Notes: a model not told the origin generated them from the sequence alone. DNA of 64,000 nucleotides from Kordiimonadaceae bacterium (GCA_018660225.1 JABJKT010000137.1:1-64000); one strand, 5' to 3'; shown: positions 50,055-59,968, counted from the stretch's first letter. Program-made: numbers and translations.

Positions 50055-51959
50055 GTGAGCGAGCAAGCAGAAATATCCGAAAAATCAGAATCTTCAGGTA
50101 AAAAACTATTCAATCTTTTCATTTTTGGCCTTCCTATTCTTTGCGGCATTTGTTGGATTATGGGTGTGCCGTTGCAGCTTGGCATCGCTATTCTTAGTGG
50201 TAATTATCTGGCCTTTTTGATCGCCTTTGCTCTTGGGGCGTCTTTTGTTTTTTGGCCTTACGGCGCAAAACCATCCCTGTTTGATTATGGTCTGGCGATT
50301 ATGGCGGCGGGAGTTTGGTTGCTGTGCGCTTATAATTATCAGGAATGGCTGCTTAATCAGCATGATAGGACCCCTTTTAAGATCATAATGGCGGTGTTAG
50401 CGATCGGGCTACTCACCGAAGGGGTGCGAAAAACAACTGGTAACGGTATGGCGGGGGTTATTGTTCTTTCGCTTTTATACGGGGTTTTTGGCCATAACGC
50501 GCCCGGCATATTTGAAGGTGCGCAAAATGATTATGATGCGCTCTTCACTTATTTATATATTGATAGCAGTGCCGTGCTTGGCTTTATCATCATGGTCGCG
50601 GGCACATTGATCCTTGGCTTTTTGGTAATGGGGCAGGTGATGCAGGCAAGCGGTGCAACCAACTTTTTTTCCGATGTAGCCATGGCGGCCATAGGTCACA
50701 GGCGCGGTGGACCGGCAAAAGTGTCAGTGGTCGGTAGCTCGCTTATGGGCATGGTCAGCGGCGCAACGGTTGCTAACATCATGTCAACCGGGATGGTTTC
50801 AATTCCGCTTATGAAAAGAAACGGCTTTAAAGCCTCAATGGCGGCGGGGATTGAGGCCGTTGCCTCAAACGGTAGCCAGCTTGCGCCGCCGGTGATGGGC
50901 GCAACTGCCTTTATCATCGCGGAATATCTTGAGCTTCCCTATACGACAATTGTTGCGGCGGCTATTATTCCGGCGATAGTTTATTATCTGTTTCTATTTT
51001 GCCAGATTGACTTTTATGCTCGTGATAAGGGGCTCGAGGGCTTAAAAAAATCTGATCTTCCGAATTTAGCGAACGTTCTTAAAGCGGGTTGGCTGTTTAT
51101 TATTCCGCTTGGCGTACTTGTTTTTTACCTGTTTGTGCTTAGCTATAATCCCGCTAAATCTGCGCTTTATGCCTCACTTTCTTTGTTGATGTTGGCGCTT
51201 CTCAAATATAGGAAACTGCCCACTTGGGATATGATCTACAAATCAATTGTTCAGCTTGGTAAACCTTTCGTCATGCTGGTGATGATCTGCGGCGGCGCAG
51301 GGATAATTATCGGTGTGATTAATATGAGTGGTCTTGGCTTTAGCCTCGCTCTTGCATTAAGTGATGTGGGGGCGCTTTACGGGCTATTTGTCATGCTGAT
51401 CCTTACTGCTATAATATCGATAATCCTTGGTATGGGAATGCCGACATCGGCGGTATATATCATCGTCGCCATGCTGCTCGCCCCAAGTATTGCTGATATG
51501 GGTGTGCCATTAATAGCAGCGCATTTCTTCGTTTTTTACTTCGGATTAGCATCATTTCTCACTCCGCCGGTGGCCATAGCGTCTTACGCGGCGGCGAGCC
51601 TCGCCAAAGCGGATTTAACAGAAACCAGCATTGCTGGGCTCAAGCTCGGCCTTTCCGCCTTTATCATCCCGTTTTATTTTATCTATAATCCGGAAATTCT
51701 ACTGATCGGCACATGGCAGGAAATCGCTATAGCCGCAACCATGCTCGCCATCGCCGGCGTGTTACTGGCCCGGGCGATTACCTTTTATGGAAGCGATGCT
51801 GATAGTTCCAATCTGCACGGCACAATTGATATCGTAGTCTGCCTTCTCGTCGGCACAGCAACAATCTGGACCCCTGAGGGAAGCCTTTTGATTTACGCTG
51901 TTATGGCTTTTGGTTTTAGCATGATTATTTTTGGCAATCGCTTTTTGAGAAGCAAATAA
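50055..51959 (+). CDS. TRAP transporter permease, fused 4TM/12TM
   Basis: Polytopic; GHRRGGPAKVSVVGSSLMGMVSGATVANIMSTGMVSIPLMKRNGFKASMAAGIEAVASNGSQLAPPVMGATAFI; ILGMGMPTSAVYI. Confidence 0.93.
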   Translation: MSEQAEISEKSESSGKKLFNLFIFGLPILCGICWIMGVPLQLGIAILSGNYLAFLIAFALGASFVFWPYGAKPSLFDYGLAIMAAGVWLLCAYNYQEWLLNQHDRTPFKIIMAVLAIGLLTEGVRKTTGNGMAGVIVLSLLYGVFGHNAPGIFEGAQNDYDALFTYLYIDSSAVLGFIIMVAGTLILGFLVMGQVMQASGATNFFSDVAMAAIGHRRGGPAKVSVVGSSLMGMVSGATVANIMSTGMVSIPLMKRNGFKASMAAGIEAVASNGSQLAPPVMGATAFIIAEYLELPYTTIVAAAIIPAIVYYLFLFCQIDFYARDKGLEGLKKSDLPNLANVLKAGWLFIIPLGVLVFYLFVLSYNPAKSALYASLSLLMLALLKYRKLPTWDMIYKSIVQLGKPFVMLVMICGGAGIIIGVINMSGLGFSLALALSDVGALYGLFVMLILTAIISIILGMGMPTSAVYIIVAMLLAPSIADMGVPLIAAHFFVFYFGLASFLTPPVAIASYAAASLAKADLTETSIAGLKLGLSAFIIPFYFIYNPEILLIGTWQEIAIAATMLAIAGVLLARAITFYGSDADSSNLHGTIDIVVCLLVGTATIWTPEGSLLIYAVMAFGFSMIIFGNRFLRSK

Positions 51960-52047
51960 TACTTCACATAAATGTTATTTCATTTTCTTGATAAATGTTA
52001 TATTATATCAAAAATTATAACAGGGTCTCTAACATAAAGAGGAAATA

Positions 52048-52512
52048 ATGGTAAAATTTACGGTCAATGGCAAGTCTCACACTTTTAATGGTGATGAGGA
52101 AATGCCGCTTCTCTGGTATCTCAGGGACGATGCGAAATTAACAGGTACAAAATTTGGTTGCGGCATCGCCCAGTGTGGTGCTTGCACGGTTCATATTGGC
52201 GGCGAAGCGCAGCGCTCTTGCTCTGTTCCTATTGGCACTCTTGACGGTGAGGATATTGTTACCATTGAAGGACTTGGTACTGCTGAGCGGCTTCATGCGG
52301 TGCAGCGGGCTTGGATTGATGAAGATGTGGCACAATGTGGTTTTTGCCAGTCGGGTCAGATTATGGCGGTTGTTTCTTTTCTTAAAGATTATCCAAACCC
52401 TACCGACGACGATATTGATGAAAATCATACTAATTTATGCCGCTGCGCCAGTTACGCGCGGATGAGAAAAGCCATTCACACGGCCGCCGGTTATTTAAGA
52501 GGGGAGATGTAA
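52048..52512 (+). CDS. (2Fe-2S) small subunit of molybdenum hydroxylase (isoquinoline 1-oxidoreductase alpha-like)
   Basis: GTKFGCGIAQCGACTVHIGG; AQCGFCQSGQIM; NLCRCASYARMRKAI. Confidence 0.92.
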   Translation: MVKFTVNGKSHTFNGDEEMPLLWYLRDDAKLTGTKFGCGIAQCGACTVHIGGEAQRSCSVPIGTLDGEDIVTIEGLGTAERLHAVQRAWIDEDVAQCGFCQSGQIMAVVSFLKDYPNPTDDDIDENHTNLCRCASYARMRKAIHTAAGYLRGEM

Positions 52513-52513
52513 A

Positions 52514-54751
52514 ATGAATAAAATGGATAGAAGACATTTCCTTAAAGTTACCGCCGCTGCTGGTGCATTAGTTATTTCAGCGCCTCATATGAGCTTCGCA
52601 CAAATGGCAGGTAATGATCGTTACCGTAATTTGGCTGCGAACTTAGGATTTTATTTAAAAATTGATGCGGATAACACGGTAACCATTGGTTATTCCGTGC
52701 CCGATGATGGTACTGGCGTTAGCACAGCACTGCCGATGCTTGTCGCAGAAGAGCTTGATGTAGATTTTGATCAAGTCAAAGTGGATAAATTACCACCGCT
52801 TTATAAAGAAAATGATGGCAGTAATCCGCGTGGGGGCAATGATCCTTATATCAATCAGACTTATAAAGATCGTCCCATTCATCAATCAACGGGCGGCAGT
52901 CAGGCCATTCGTCAAAGTTATGAAATGCTCCGCCAAGCGGGTGCAGAAGCACGGGCCCTTCTTATGAAGGCTGCGTCTGATAAGCTTGGTGTTCCTATGT
53001 CCGCTTTAAAAACGGATGGTGGTTTTGTCATAAACGGTGCAAGTAAATTAAGCTATGGATCACTTGCCAGTGAAGCAGCGAAGGCAAAAATTGATTTTGA
53101 GCCAAAATTAAAAACACCGGACGAGTATAAAATTATTGGTACTGACCAAGGGCAGAAAGTCGCTAAAGACATTACCTTGGGCGAGCAAAAATACTGTATG
53201 GATATGGAACTTCCGGGCATGTTAAATGCTGTAATTGCGCGCTGTCCTTATATTGACGGTCTTGTGAAATCATATGATGACACAGAAGCCCTTAAAGTGC
53301 CGGGTGTGCGCCATGTTATTCGCATAAACCGTATTCCAGAAGATTTGTCTGAGCAAAAATATATTGCTGACGGCGTTGCGGTAATTGCCGACAGCCATTG
53401 GGCCGCGCTAAAAGGTCGTGAAGCCCTTGAGATTGAATGGGATAAAGGCCGCTGGTCACATGTGGATAATGCATGGATTGATGCCAATTTCGATGAACTG
53501 GTTGAAAATGGTGAGACGAATGTCCGCCTTGAACATGGTGATTTTGATAAAGCATACGCCGGGGCCGATAAAACCCTTGAGGTTGCTTATGATCAGCCAT
53601 ATTGGGCTCACACGACCATGGAAACACCATGTGGTCTTGTGGATGTTCAAAAGGATAAAGTTGTTGTGATTGCCGGAAATCAAACGGCTGTGCGTGTTAT
53701 GAATGATTTGATGAATGTACTTCCCGGTTATAGCCATGATCAGTTTGACGTAACGCTTATGCGGATCGGATCAGGCTTTGGCCGTAAGTTTATCGTTGAT
53801 GCTGCGACCGAAGCTGCCGTTCTTTCGAAAGAAGTTGGTAAGCCTGTAAAAGTGATCTGGACCCGTGAAGATGATCTCGAGCAGGATTTTTATAATCCGA
53901 AGGGCCGCCATGTTTTCCGTGGTGGAATAGATAAAGACGGTAAGCTCGTGGCGGCAAACTACCTTCATTGTTCAACGGATAATGATTTTGCCACCCACGC
54001 ATTTCCGGCTCATTATGTGGCCAATTATCGCGGTGAAGTTATTAATAGCAAAGTTCTTCCAAGTGGTCCGTGGCGCGGTCCAACGGAAAATGTAGCCGGA
54101 TATGCCATGCAGTCTTTCGTTGATGAAATGGCGCATCTTGCAGGGGAGTGCCCGCTTAAATACCGCATAAATATGTTCCGCGAAACCGGTGATACCCCGC
54201 ATCCGGGCTTTAGTAGTGATTTTATGGTCGCTGAGCGCTTTATCAATGTACTCACTATGGCCGCGAAAAATGCCGGTTGGGGTAAAGAACTTCCCAAAGG
54301 CCACGGTATGGGTGTCGCCAGCTTTATGACGTTCGGTGGTTATGCGGCCTGCGTTGTGGAAGTGAAGGTGGATAGTGACGGAACATTAACGATCATCAAC
54401 GCTTGTGGAGCTGCCGATCCGGGTATCGCTATTAACCCACAAGGCTGCCGTGCACAAATCGAAAGCGGAACCTTGGATGGTTTCAGTGCGGCACTTGGTC
54501 AAAAGGTCGTCATTGAAGGTGGCCGTGTGGTTAATAATAACTTTGATAGCTATGAAATGGCCCGAATTGGTTCGGCGCCACATAAATTTACCGCAGAAGT
54601 AGCAAGAAATACCATCACACCAAAAGGACTTGGCGAAATGTCATTGCCGCCGGCTATTCCGGCGCTCACCAATGCCATATTTGATGCTTGCGGTGTGCGG
54701 ATAAGAAAACTGCCAATTGCTGATCAACTTGAAAAAGCAATGAAGGCCTAG
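52514..54751 (+). CDS. Molybdopterin-binding large subunit, xanthine dehydrogenase family (isoquinoline 1-oxidoreductase beta-like), Tat signal
   Basis: MDRRHFLKVTAAAGALVISAPHMSFAQ; RIGSGFGRKFIVDAATEAAVLSKEVGKPVKVIWTREDDLEQDFYNPKGRH; GPWRGPTENVAGYAMQSFVDEMA. Confidence 0.9.
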   Translation: MNKMDRRHFLKVTAAAGALVISAPHMSFAQMAGNDRYRNLAANLGFYLKIDADNTVTIGYSVPDDGTGVSTALPMLVAEELDVDFDQVKVDKLPPLYKENDGSNPRGGNDPYINQTYKDRPIHQSTGGSQAIRQSYEMLRQAGAEARALLMKAASDKLGVPMSALKTDGGFVINGASKLSYGSLASEAAKAKIDFEPKLKTPDEYKIIGTDQGQKVAKDITLGEQKYCMDMELPGMLNAVIARCPYIDGLVKSYDDTEALKVPGVRHVIRINRIPEDLSEQKYIADGVAVIADSHWAALKGREALEIEWDKGRWSHVDNAWIDANFDELVENGETNVRLEHGDFDKAYAGADKTLEVAYDQPYWAHTTMETPCGLVDVQKDKVVVIAGNQTAVRVMNDLMNVLPGYSHDQFDVTLMRIGSGFGRKFIVDAATEAAVLSKEVGKPVKVIWTREDDLEQDFYNPKGRHVFRGGIDKDGKLVAANYLHCSTDNDFATHAFPAHYVANYRGEVINSKVLPSGPWRGPTENVAGYAMQSFVDEMAHLAGECPLKYRINMFRETGDTPHPGFSSDFMVAERFINVLTMAAKNAGWGKELPKGHGMGVASFMTFGGYAACVVEVKVDSDGTLTIINACGAADPGIAINPQGCRAQIESGTLDGFSAALGQKVVIEGGRVVNNNFDSYEMARIGSAPHKFTAEVARNTITPKGLGEMSLPPAIPALTNAIFDACGVRIRKLPIADQLEKAMKA

Positions 54752-54752
54752 A

Positions 54753-55166
54753 CTATTTTTTATAAAGATCGTCCGGATTTTTAAGAACATCTGCGACGAT
54801 CTTTGTATTTCCGTCTTTGCTAACTTCTTCAAAGAAACAATTTCGCCTTCCGGTGTGGCAAGCGACGCCAGTTTGATCAACAAGCAGTAAAATTGTATCG
54901 CCGTCGCAGTCGATGCGGAATTTTTTTAAGGTCTGGATCTGGCCAGAAGTTTCACCTTTACGCCATAGTTGATTTCTAGATCTTGAAAAATAACAAACCC
55001 GATCATTATTAAGAGTTTCCTGAATCGCCGCTTTGTTCATCCAGGCCATCATCAAGACTTCACGCGAATCAAATTGTTGCGCTATCGCAGGTATTAATCC
55101 ATTTTCATTGAATTGTATTTTACTGAATAATTGTTCTAAAGGGTTGTGATTGTCTGGGTTTGTCAT
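54753..55166 (-). CDS. hisI: Phosphoribosyl-AMP cyclohydrolase
   Basis: LMMAWMNKAAIQETLNNDRVCYFSRSRNQLWRKGETSGQIQ; DCDGDTILLLVDQTGVACHTGRRNCFF. Confidence 0.95.
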   Translation of the reverse strand: MTNPDNHNPLEQLFSKIQFNENGLIPAIAQQFDSREVLMMAWMNKAAIQETLNNDRVCYFSRSRNQLWRKGETSGQIQTLKKFRIDCDGDTILLLVDQTGVACHTGRRNCFFEEVSKDGNTKIVADVLKNPDDLYKK

Positions 55167-55254
55167 AATATTTTCCTGATGACTTGATATTCTATAACAT
55201 TCAGGGCAATATCACATTTAGGGCAACTATGGAATATATAATAAGAAGAGAAAT

Positions 55255-55719
55255 ATGGTGTTGAAACATAAGCATGATCATGACGCGTGTATCGAAACAG
55301 CTCTCGAAGCGGCGCAAAAAATTTGTGAAGAACGTGAAACAAGGTTTACACCGCTAAGGCGCAGGGTACTTGAACTCGTCTGGAGTAAGCATGAGCCGAT
55401 AACGGCTTATGAAGTTCTGGATTTGCTCAGTGAAGGACAAAAAAGAGTTGCTCCACCGACTGTATATCGCGCACTAGACTTTCTTATTGAAGAAGGTTTT
55501 GTTCACAGAATCGAATCTTTAAATGCATTTGTTGGCTGCAGTGATCCTGCCCATAAGCATCAGGGCCATTTCATGATTTGCACAAAATGCAGCAACGTAA
55601 CAGAAATGAACGAACGCTCCCTTCATGATGTGATTGAAGCAGCGGCGAAAGCAAATGGTTATAGTTACGAAAATTCCATTCTCGAAATTGCTGGAATCTG
55701 CGAAAACTGCAGGAACTAA
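55255..55719 (+). CDS. zur: Fur-family transcriptional regulator, Zur-like
   Basis: FTPLRRRVLELVWSKHEPITAYEVLDLL; PPTVYRALDFLIEEGFVHRIESLNAFVGC; CTKC/CENC zinc ligands; directly precedes znuCB. Confidence 0.88.
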   Translation: MVLKHKHDHDACIETALEAAQKICEERETRFTPLRRRVLELVWSKHEPITAYEVLDLLSEGQKRVAPPTVYRALDFLIEEGFVHRIESLNAFVGCSDPAHKHQGHFMICTKCSNVTEMNERSLHDVIEAAAKANGYSYENSILEIAGICENCRN

Positions 55720-55724
55720 GCGAG

Positions 55725-56492
55725 ATGAGCGACGGTCCTAATCAACTACTCAGGTTAGATAATGTATGTAAAAGCTATCACAAGAACCTTGTGCTGGAAA
55801 ATATTTCCTTTTGCGTAAATAGTGGTGAAACCGTTACGCTTATTGGCCCTAATGGCGCCGGTAAAAGCACCCTGATGAAAATATCACTTGGTATACTTGA
55901 GGTCAGTTCAGGTGAAGTTCACCGTTCAAAATCAATATCAGTTGGTTATATGCCGCAAAAAGTTATGATCGATGAGGTGTTGCCGCTTAGCGTACGTGAT
56001 TTTCTCTATCTTAGGCCTGGAATAAATTATGATGATGTGGAAGAGGCGCTTGAGACCGTTCGGCTTTCTCATTTAGCAATGCAGCCTGTTCAAAGCGCAT
56101 CAGGCGGTGAGATGCAGCGGATATTGCTGGCGCGGGCGCTGCTTGGTAAACCGGATTTACTCGTGCTTGATGAACCAGTGCAAGGCATTGATATTATGGG
56201 CCAGCAAGAAATATATGGCTTGATCGCCAAAGTTCGTGATGAAACGGGCTGCGGGGTATTGATGATATCCCATGATCTGCATCTTGTTATGGCCTCAACC
56301 GATCAGGTGCTTTGTCTGAACCGCCATATTTGCTGTAGCGGAACGCCGGAATTTGTACAGGACAATCCTGAATATCACGCCATGATGGGTAGACCTATGG
56401 AGGGTGTTGCTATTTATACCCATCATCATGATGCCGAGCATGAGCATAAACATCACGGTCATGAGATAGAGGATCATCACCATCATGATTGA
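55725..56492 (+). CDS. znuC: Zinc ABC transporter ATP-binding protein with His-rich C-terminus
   Basis: LIGPNGAGKSTLMKISLGIL; SGGEMQRILLARALLGKPDLLVLDEPVQGIDIMGQQEIY; tail THHHDAEHEHKHHGHEIEDHHHHD. Confidence 0.92.
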   Translation: MSDGPNQLLRLDNVCKSYHKNLVLENISFCVNSGETVTLIGPNGAGKSTLMKISLGILEVSSGEVHRSKSISVGYMPQKVMIDEVLPLSVRDFLYLRPGINYDDVEEALETVRLSHLAMQPVQSASGGEMQRILLARALLGKPDLLVLDEPVQGIDIMGQQEIYGLIAKVRDETGCGVLMISHDLHLVMASTDQVLCLNRHICCSGTPEFVQDNPEYHAMMGRPMEGVAIYTHHHDAEHEHKHHGHEIEDHHHHD

Positions 56493-57276
56493 TGAATTTA
56501 TCATAAATGCGTTAATCGCCGGAACTTTGGTGGCCGTTATTGCCGGCCCGCTTGGCTGCTTTATGGTATGGCGAAAAATGGCTTATTTCGGTGATACCGT
56601 ATCCCATTCTGCACTTATGGGGGTCGCGCTTGGCATTGCATTTGATAGCGAAAATCCGCTTATTATGATTGCCACTTGTTCCTGTGTAGCATTATTTTTG
56701 TTATTTCTTCAGCGGGATAGGCGTTTTTCTTCTGATACGCTGCTTGGTATTCTTGCCCATAGTGCGTTATCCATCGGTATGATTATTATATCGATGATGG
56801 ATCATTTCCGTACTGATATGATGTATTATCTGGTTGGGGATATTTTAGCCATTGGCATGGGGGATATTTATACCATTGCCGGGGTGGTGATCATTTCTGC
56901 CATTTGTCTGTTTATGATCTGGCGTCCTTTGCTATCGCTTACTGTACATGAAGACCTAGCGCGAATTGAAGGCATAAATGTCAACGGGATAAAAATCGCC
57001 TATATGCTGCTTATCGCTTTTCTGGTTGCGGTCGCGCTTAAGGTTATTGGTGTGCTGCTTATTACAGCGCTTATGATCATTCCTGCCGCCGCGGCGCGAA
57101 CTATATCAAACACACCGCTGCAAATGATTATTTATTCATCATGCGGCGGGATAATTTCAGTTTTTGCAGGAATTTTCGCATCAAGCCAATGGGACGTTCC
57201 AGCCGGCCCGTCTATAGTGTTAAGCGCAACGGTGCTCTTTTTATGCGGACGTTTTTTTGTGGCTCACCGGGCCTGA
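56485..57276 (+). CDS. znuB: Zinc ABC transporter permease
   Basis: GPLGCFMVWRKMAYFGDTVSHSALMGVALG; ITALMIIPAAAAR; follows znuC with overlap. Confidence 0.93.
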   Translation: MIDEFIINALIAGTLVAVIAGPLGCFMVWRKMAYFGDTVSHSALMGVALGIAFDSENPLIMIATCSCVALFLLFLQRDRRFSSDTLLGILAHSALSIGMIIISMMDHFRTDMMYYLVGDILAIGMGDIYTIAGVVIISAICLFMIWRPLLSLTVHEDLARIEGINVNGIKIAYMLLIAFLVAVALKVIGVLLITALMIIPAAAARTISNTPLQMIIYSSCGGIISVFAGIFASSQWDVPAGPSIVLSATVLFLCGRFFVAHRA

Positions 57277-57278
57277 TT

Positions 57279-58451
57279 TTAGAGCGCTTTATTGAAATGC
57301 TCAAAGCCCTGTGTAAGATCATCAATAAGATCATCCGCATCTTCCAGGCCAACATGCAACCTAATTAAAAGCCCGTAATCATCCCAGTTTGGCATATCAC
57401 GTTCTTTTTTAAGGTTATAAAAGCTCATGACAAGGCTTTCAAAGCCACCCCAGCTAAAGCCCATTTTAAAAAGTTTCAAATTATCAAGAAGGGCGGTTAA
57501 AGCTTCTTCATTTCCCGCTTTTAAAGTGAATGAAAATAGACCGTTAGAGCCGTTAAAATCACGCTTCCAAATTTCGTGGCCGGGACAATCTGGGAAGGCC
57601 GGATGAAGGATTAGGTCAACTTCGTCGCGCGCCTTAAGCCAGTTTGCTATTTTAAGCGCGCTCTGTTCGTGTTGTTTGATCCGTGGCTTGATGGTGCGAA
57701 TGCCGCGCATGGCAAGATTTATATCGTCCGGTGCCGCCGTATAGCCCATGAAAAAGCTATTGTCATATAATTTGGACCAATATTTTTTTGATGCGGTTAT
57801 AGTGCCAAGCATCGCATCCGAATGACCGACAATATATTTTGTTGCTGCCTGTATGGAAATATCAACACCGTGGGCATAGGGATCAAAATTAATCAGATTG
57901 CCGTAAGTGTTATCTAGCATCAGGATAATATCATTAGCGCGCGCCACTTTTGATATGGCGGGGATATCCTGAATATCCATTGTCACCGAGCCAGGGCTTT
58001 CGGTAAAAATAACTTTTGTATTCTCTTGAAGTAATGTTCCAATGCCGCTGCCGATGAGTGGATCATAATAAGTAACCTCGATCCCCATTCTGGTCAGTAC
58101 TTTATTGCATAAAACACGGGTAGGGCCGTAGGCCGTATCAACCATCAAAAGATGATCGCCACTGCTGAGGAATGATAGCAGTGCTGCATTAATGGCGGCA
58201 AGGCCACTTGGATAAATAAGACAGTCATGACCGCCTTCAAGTTCCGTCATCGCTTCACGGAAAGCATAGTGGGTTGGGGTGCCGCGCCGTCCATAATACC
58301 AGATTTTATTTTTAAAGTTTTTAAGGGCGTATTTTAAATCGGCAACGCTGTCATGCAAAATGGTTGAGACGTGATAAACGGGCGGATTTACGGCCTGTCC
58401 GGTCCATTTTTTATCGCGTCCTGCATGAACTATTTTGGTATCTTTTTTCAT
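57279..58451 (-). CDS. metC: Cystathionine beta-lyase (Cys/Met metabolism PLP enzyme)
   Basis: MKKDTKIVHAGRDKKWTGQAVNPPVYHVSTILHDS; YGRRGTPTHYAFREAMTELEGG; IQAATKYIVGHSDAMLG. Confidence 0.92.
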   Translation of the reverse strand: MKKDTKIVHAGRDKKWTGQAVNPPVYHVSTILHDSVADLKYALKNFKNKIWYYGRRGTPTHYAFREAMTELEGGHDCLIYPSGLAAINAALLSFLSSGDHLLMVDTAYGPTRVLCNKVLTRMGIEVTYYDPLIGSGIGTLLQENTKVIFTESPGSVTMDIQDIPAISKVARANDIILMLDNTYGNLINFDPYAHGVDISIQAATKYIVGHSDAMLGTITASKKYWSKLYDNSFFMGYTAAPDDINLAMRGIRTIKPRIKQHEQSALKIANWLKARDEVDLILHPAFPDCPGHEIWKRDFNGSNGLFSFTLKAGNEEALTALLDNLKLFKMGFSWGGFESLVMSFYNLKKERDMPNWDDYGLLIRLHVGLEDADDLIDDLTQGFEHFNKAL

Positions 58452-58456
58452 CAATT

Positions 58457-59302
58457 TTACTTTTCTATTGGTGTGTCGGGATGGGTTCCCCATTCTGACC
58501 ATGAACCGTCATAAAGTGCATTGTCTTTATGATCGATCAGGTGAAGGGCAAATAAAAGAACGCAGGCGGTTACACCGCTACCACAACTCGTGACGATTGG
58601 TCTTGAAAGATCAACGCCGTTATCTTCGAAGCATTCCTTAAGTTCATCAACGGGTAAATACGTGCGGTCATCTTCATCGAGTAGTTCTGTGAAGGGGACA
58701 TTGATACTTCCGGGAATTCTTCCTGATTTCGATTCTGGGCGTGGCTCAGGGGCTACGCCTAAGAAACGACCACGTGCTCTTGCGTCGACCACTTGTTCTG
58801 CTTTGCTTTCGATGTTGCAGGTAATTTGATCCCTACCGCGAATTTTGCTTTCATCCTTTTGGGCATTAAAGTGACTGCTGGGAAATGATTGAAGGGTTGT
58901 TTCCGTCGGATGATTTTCTGAATTCCATTTTTCCAAGCCACCGTTAAGGATAAAAACATTTTCATGGCCGAAGTTTTTAAACATAAACCAAGCGCGGGCC
59001 GCCGTGCTAAAATCACTGTTGTCATAAACGATTATATGGTCGCTATTACTAATGCCCATAGCACTAATGCGACTGGCCATTTTTTCATTGCTCGGCATCA
59101 TGTGGGGAAGGGGATTATCTAAATCGGCTATTTCATCAACATCAAAAAATAAAGCGCCCGGTATATGACTTTCTTCAAATTCTGCTTTTGCATTTCTGTC
59201 AGAATTCGGTAAATGCCATGAACTGTCCAAAACTCTAATATTTTGACCTTCCAGGTTTTTCGATAACCATTCAGTTGAAACGAGCGATGATATTTCCGGC
59301 AT
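58457..59302 (-). CDS. sseA: 3-mercaptopyruvate/thiosulfate sulfurtransferase (two rhodanese domains)
   Basis: LVSTEWLSKNLEGQNIRVLDSSWHLPN; HIPGALFFDVDEIAD; VTSCGSGVTACVLLFAL active-site loop. Confidence 0.92.
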   Translation of the reverse strand: MPEISSLVSTEWLSKNLEGQNIRVLDSSWHLPNSDRNAKAEFEESHIPGALFFDVDEIADLDNPLPHMMPSNEKMASRISAMGISNSDHIIVYDNSDFSTAARAWFMFKNFGHENVFILNGGLEKWNSENHPTETTLQSFPSSHFNAQKDESKIRGRDQITCNIESKAEQVVDARARGRFLGVAPEPRPESKSGRIPGSINVPFTELLDEDDRTYLPVDELKECFEDNGVDLSRPIVTSCGSGVTACVLLFALHLIDHKDNALYDGSWSEWGTHPDTPIEK

Positions 59303-59455
59303 TTTTTATTTCCTGTAATTACGTTGGTTTAAGATATGTTTTATCAGTGTTTACGTCAACAATTGGCTTGATGGATTTTAACTTTTCCATATCAATGATG
59401 ACATTTGGACTAAATTGGATTATAGAATGGGAAAATATCAATACAGGACGAAAAA

Positions 59456-59920
59456 ATGACAAATGAAATTTATGAAGGTTTATCGCAACTTGGTGGCGCA
59501 AACGTGCAGGCAAATAGCCCCGAAGAAGCGGTGCTTGAAAAGGTGCCAAACCCAAGACCAAATTCTGATTATTTTGTGCGCTTTACCTGTCCTGAGTTTA
59601 CATCGCTTTGCCCAGTAACGGGCCAACCTGATTTTGCTCATATGGTTATTGATTATGTTCCGGGCGAGCATTTAGTTGAAAGTAAATCCTTGAAGCTTTA
59701 TATGCATTCTTTTCGCAATCACGCGGGCTTTCATGAAGATTGCACCGTTGGTATTGCGGAACGCCTCGTCAAGGAATTAAATCCTAAATGGCTTCGTATT
59801 GGTGGATACTGGTATCCTCGCGGCGGCATTCCAATTGATGTGTATTATCAAACGGGCGAACCACCGATAGATGTGTGGGTGCCTGATCAGGGTGTTCCGA
59901 CGTATCGCGGTCGCGGATAG
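59456..59920 (+). CDS. queF: NADPH-dependent 7-cyano-7-deazaguanine reductase (single-domain QueF)
   Basis: [63 protein letters not shown]. Confidence 0.95.
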   Translation: MTNEIYEGLSQLGGANVQANSPEEAVLEKVPNPRPNSDYFVRFTCPEFTSLCPVTGQPDFAHMVIDYVPGEHLVESKSLKLYMHSFRNHAGFHEDCTVGIAERLVKELNPKWLRIGGYWYPRGGIPIDVYYQTGEPPIDVWVPDQGVPTYRGRG

Positions 59921-59925
59921 ATACA

Positions 59926-59951
59926 AAAAAGGAGGCTTTCGCCTCCTTTTT
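59926..59951. terminator. Bidirectional rho-independent terminator between convergent queF and dctM
   Basis: AAAAAGGAGGC-TTTC-GCCTCCTTTTT: GC stem GGAGGC/GCCTCC flanked by A-run and T-run. Confidence 0.9.
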
Positions 59952-59968
59952 CTTTATTTATGTTTTTC

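Noticed and set aside
52134-52152. Sequence AAATTAACAGGTAC resembling the terminal repeat of the 4646-4806 element
   Set aside because: It lies inside the conserved coding motif DAKLTGTKFGCG of the 2Fe-2S subunit and the match stops after about 14 nt; coincidence of codons rather than a second copy.
55180-55215. TGATATTCTATAACA as a Zur box upstream of zur
   Set aside because: Only about 10 of 15 positions are palindromic in an AT-rich region; insufficient without a genome-wide motif model.
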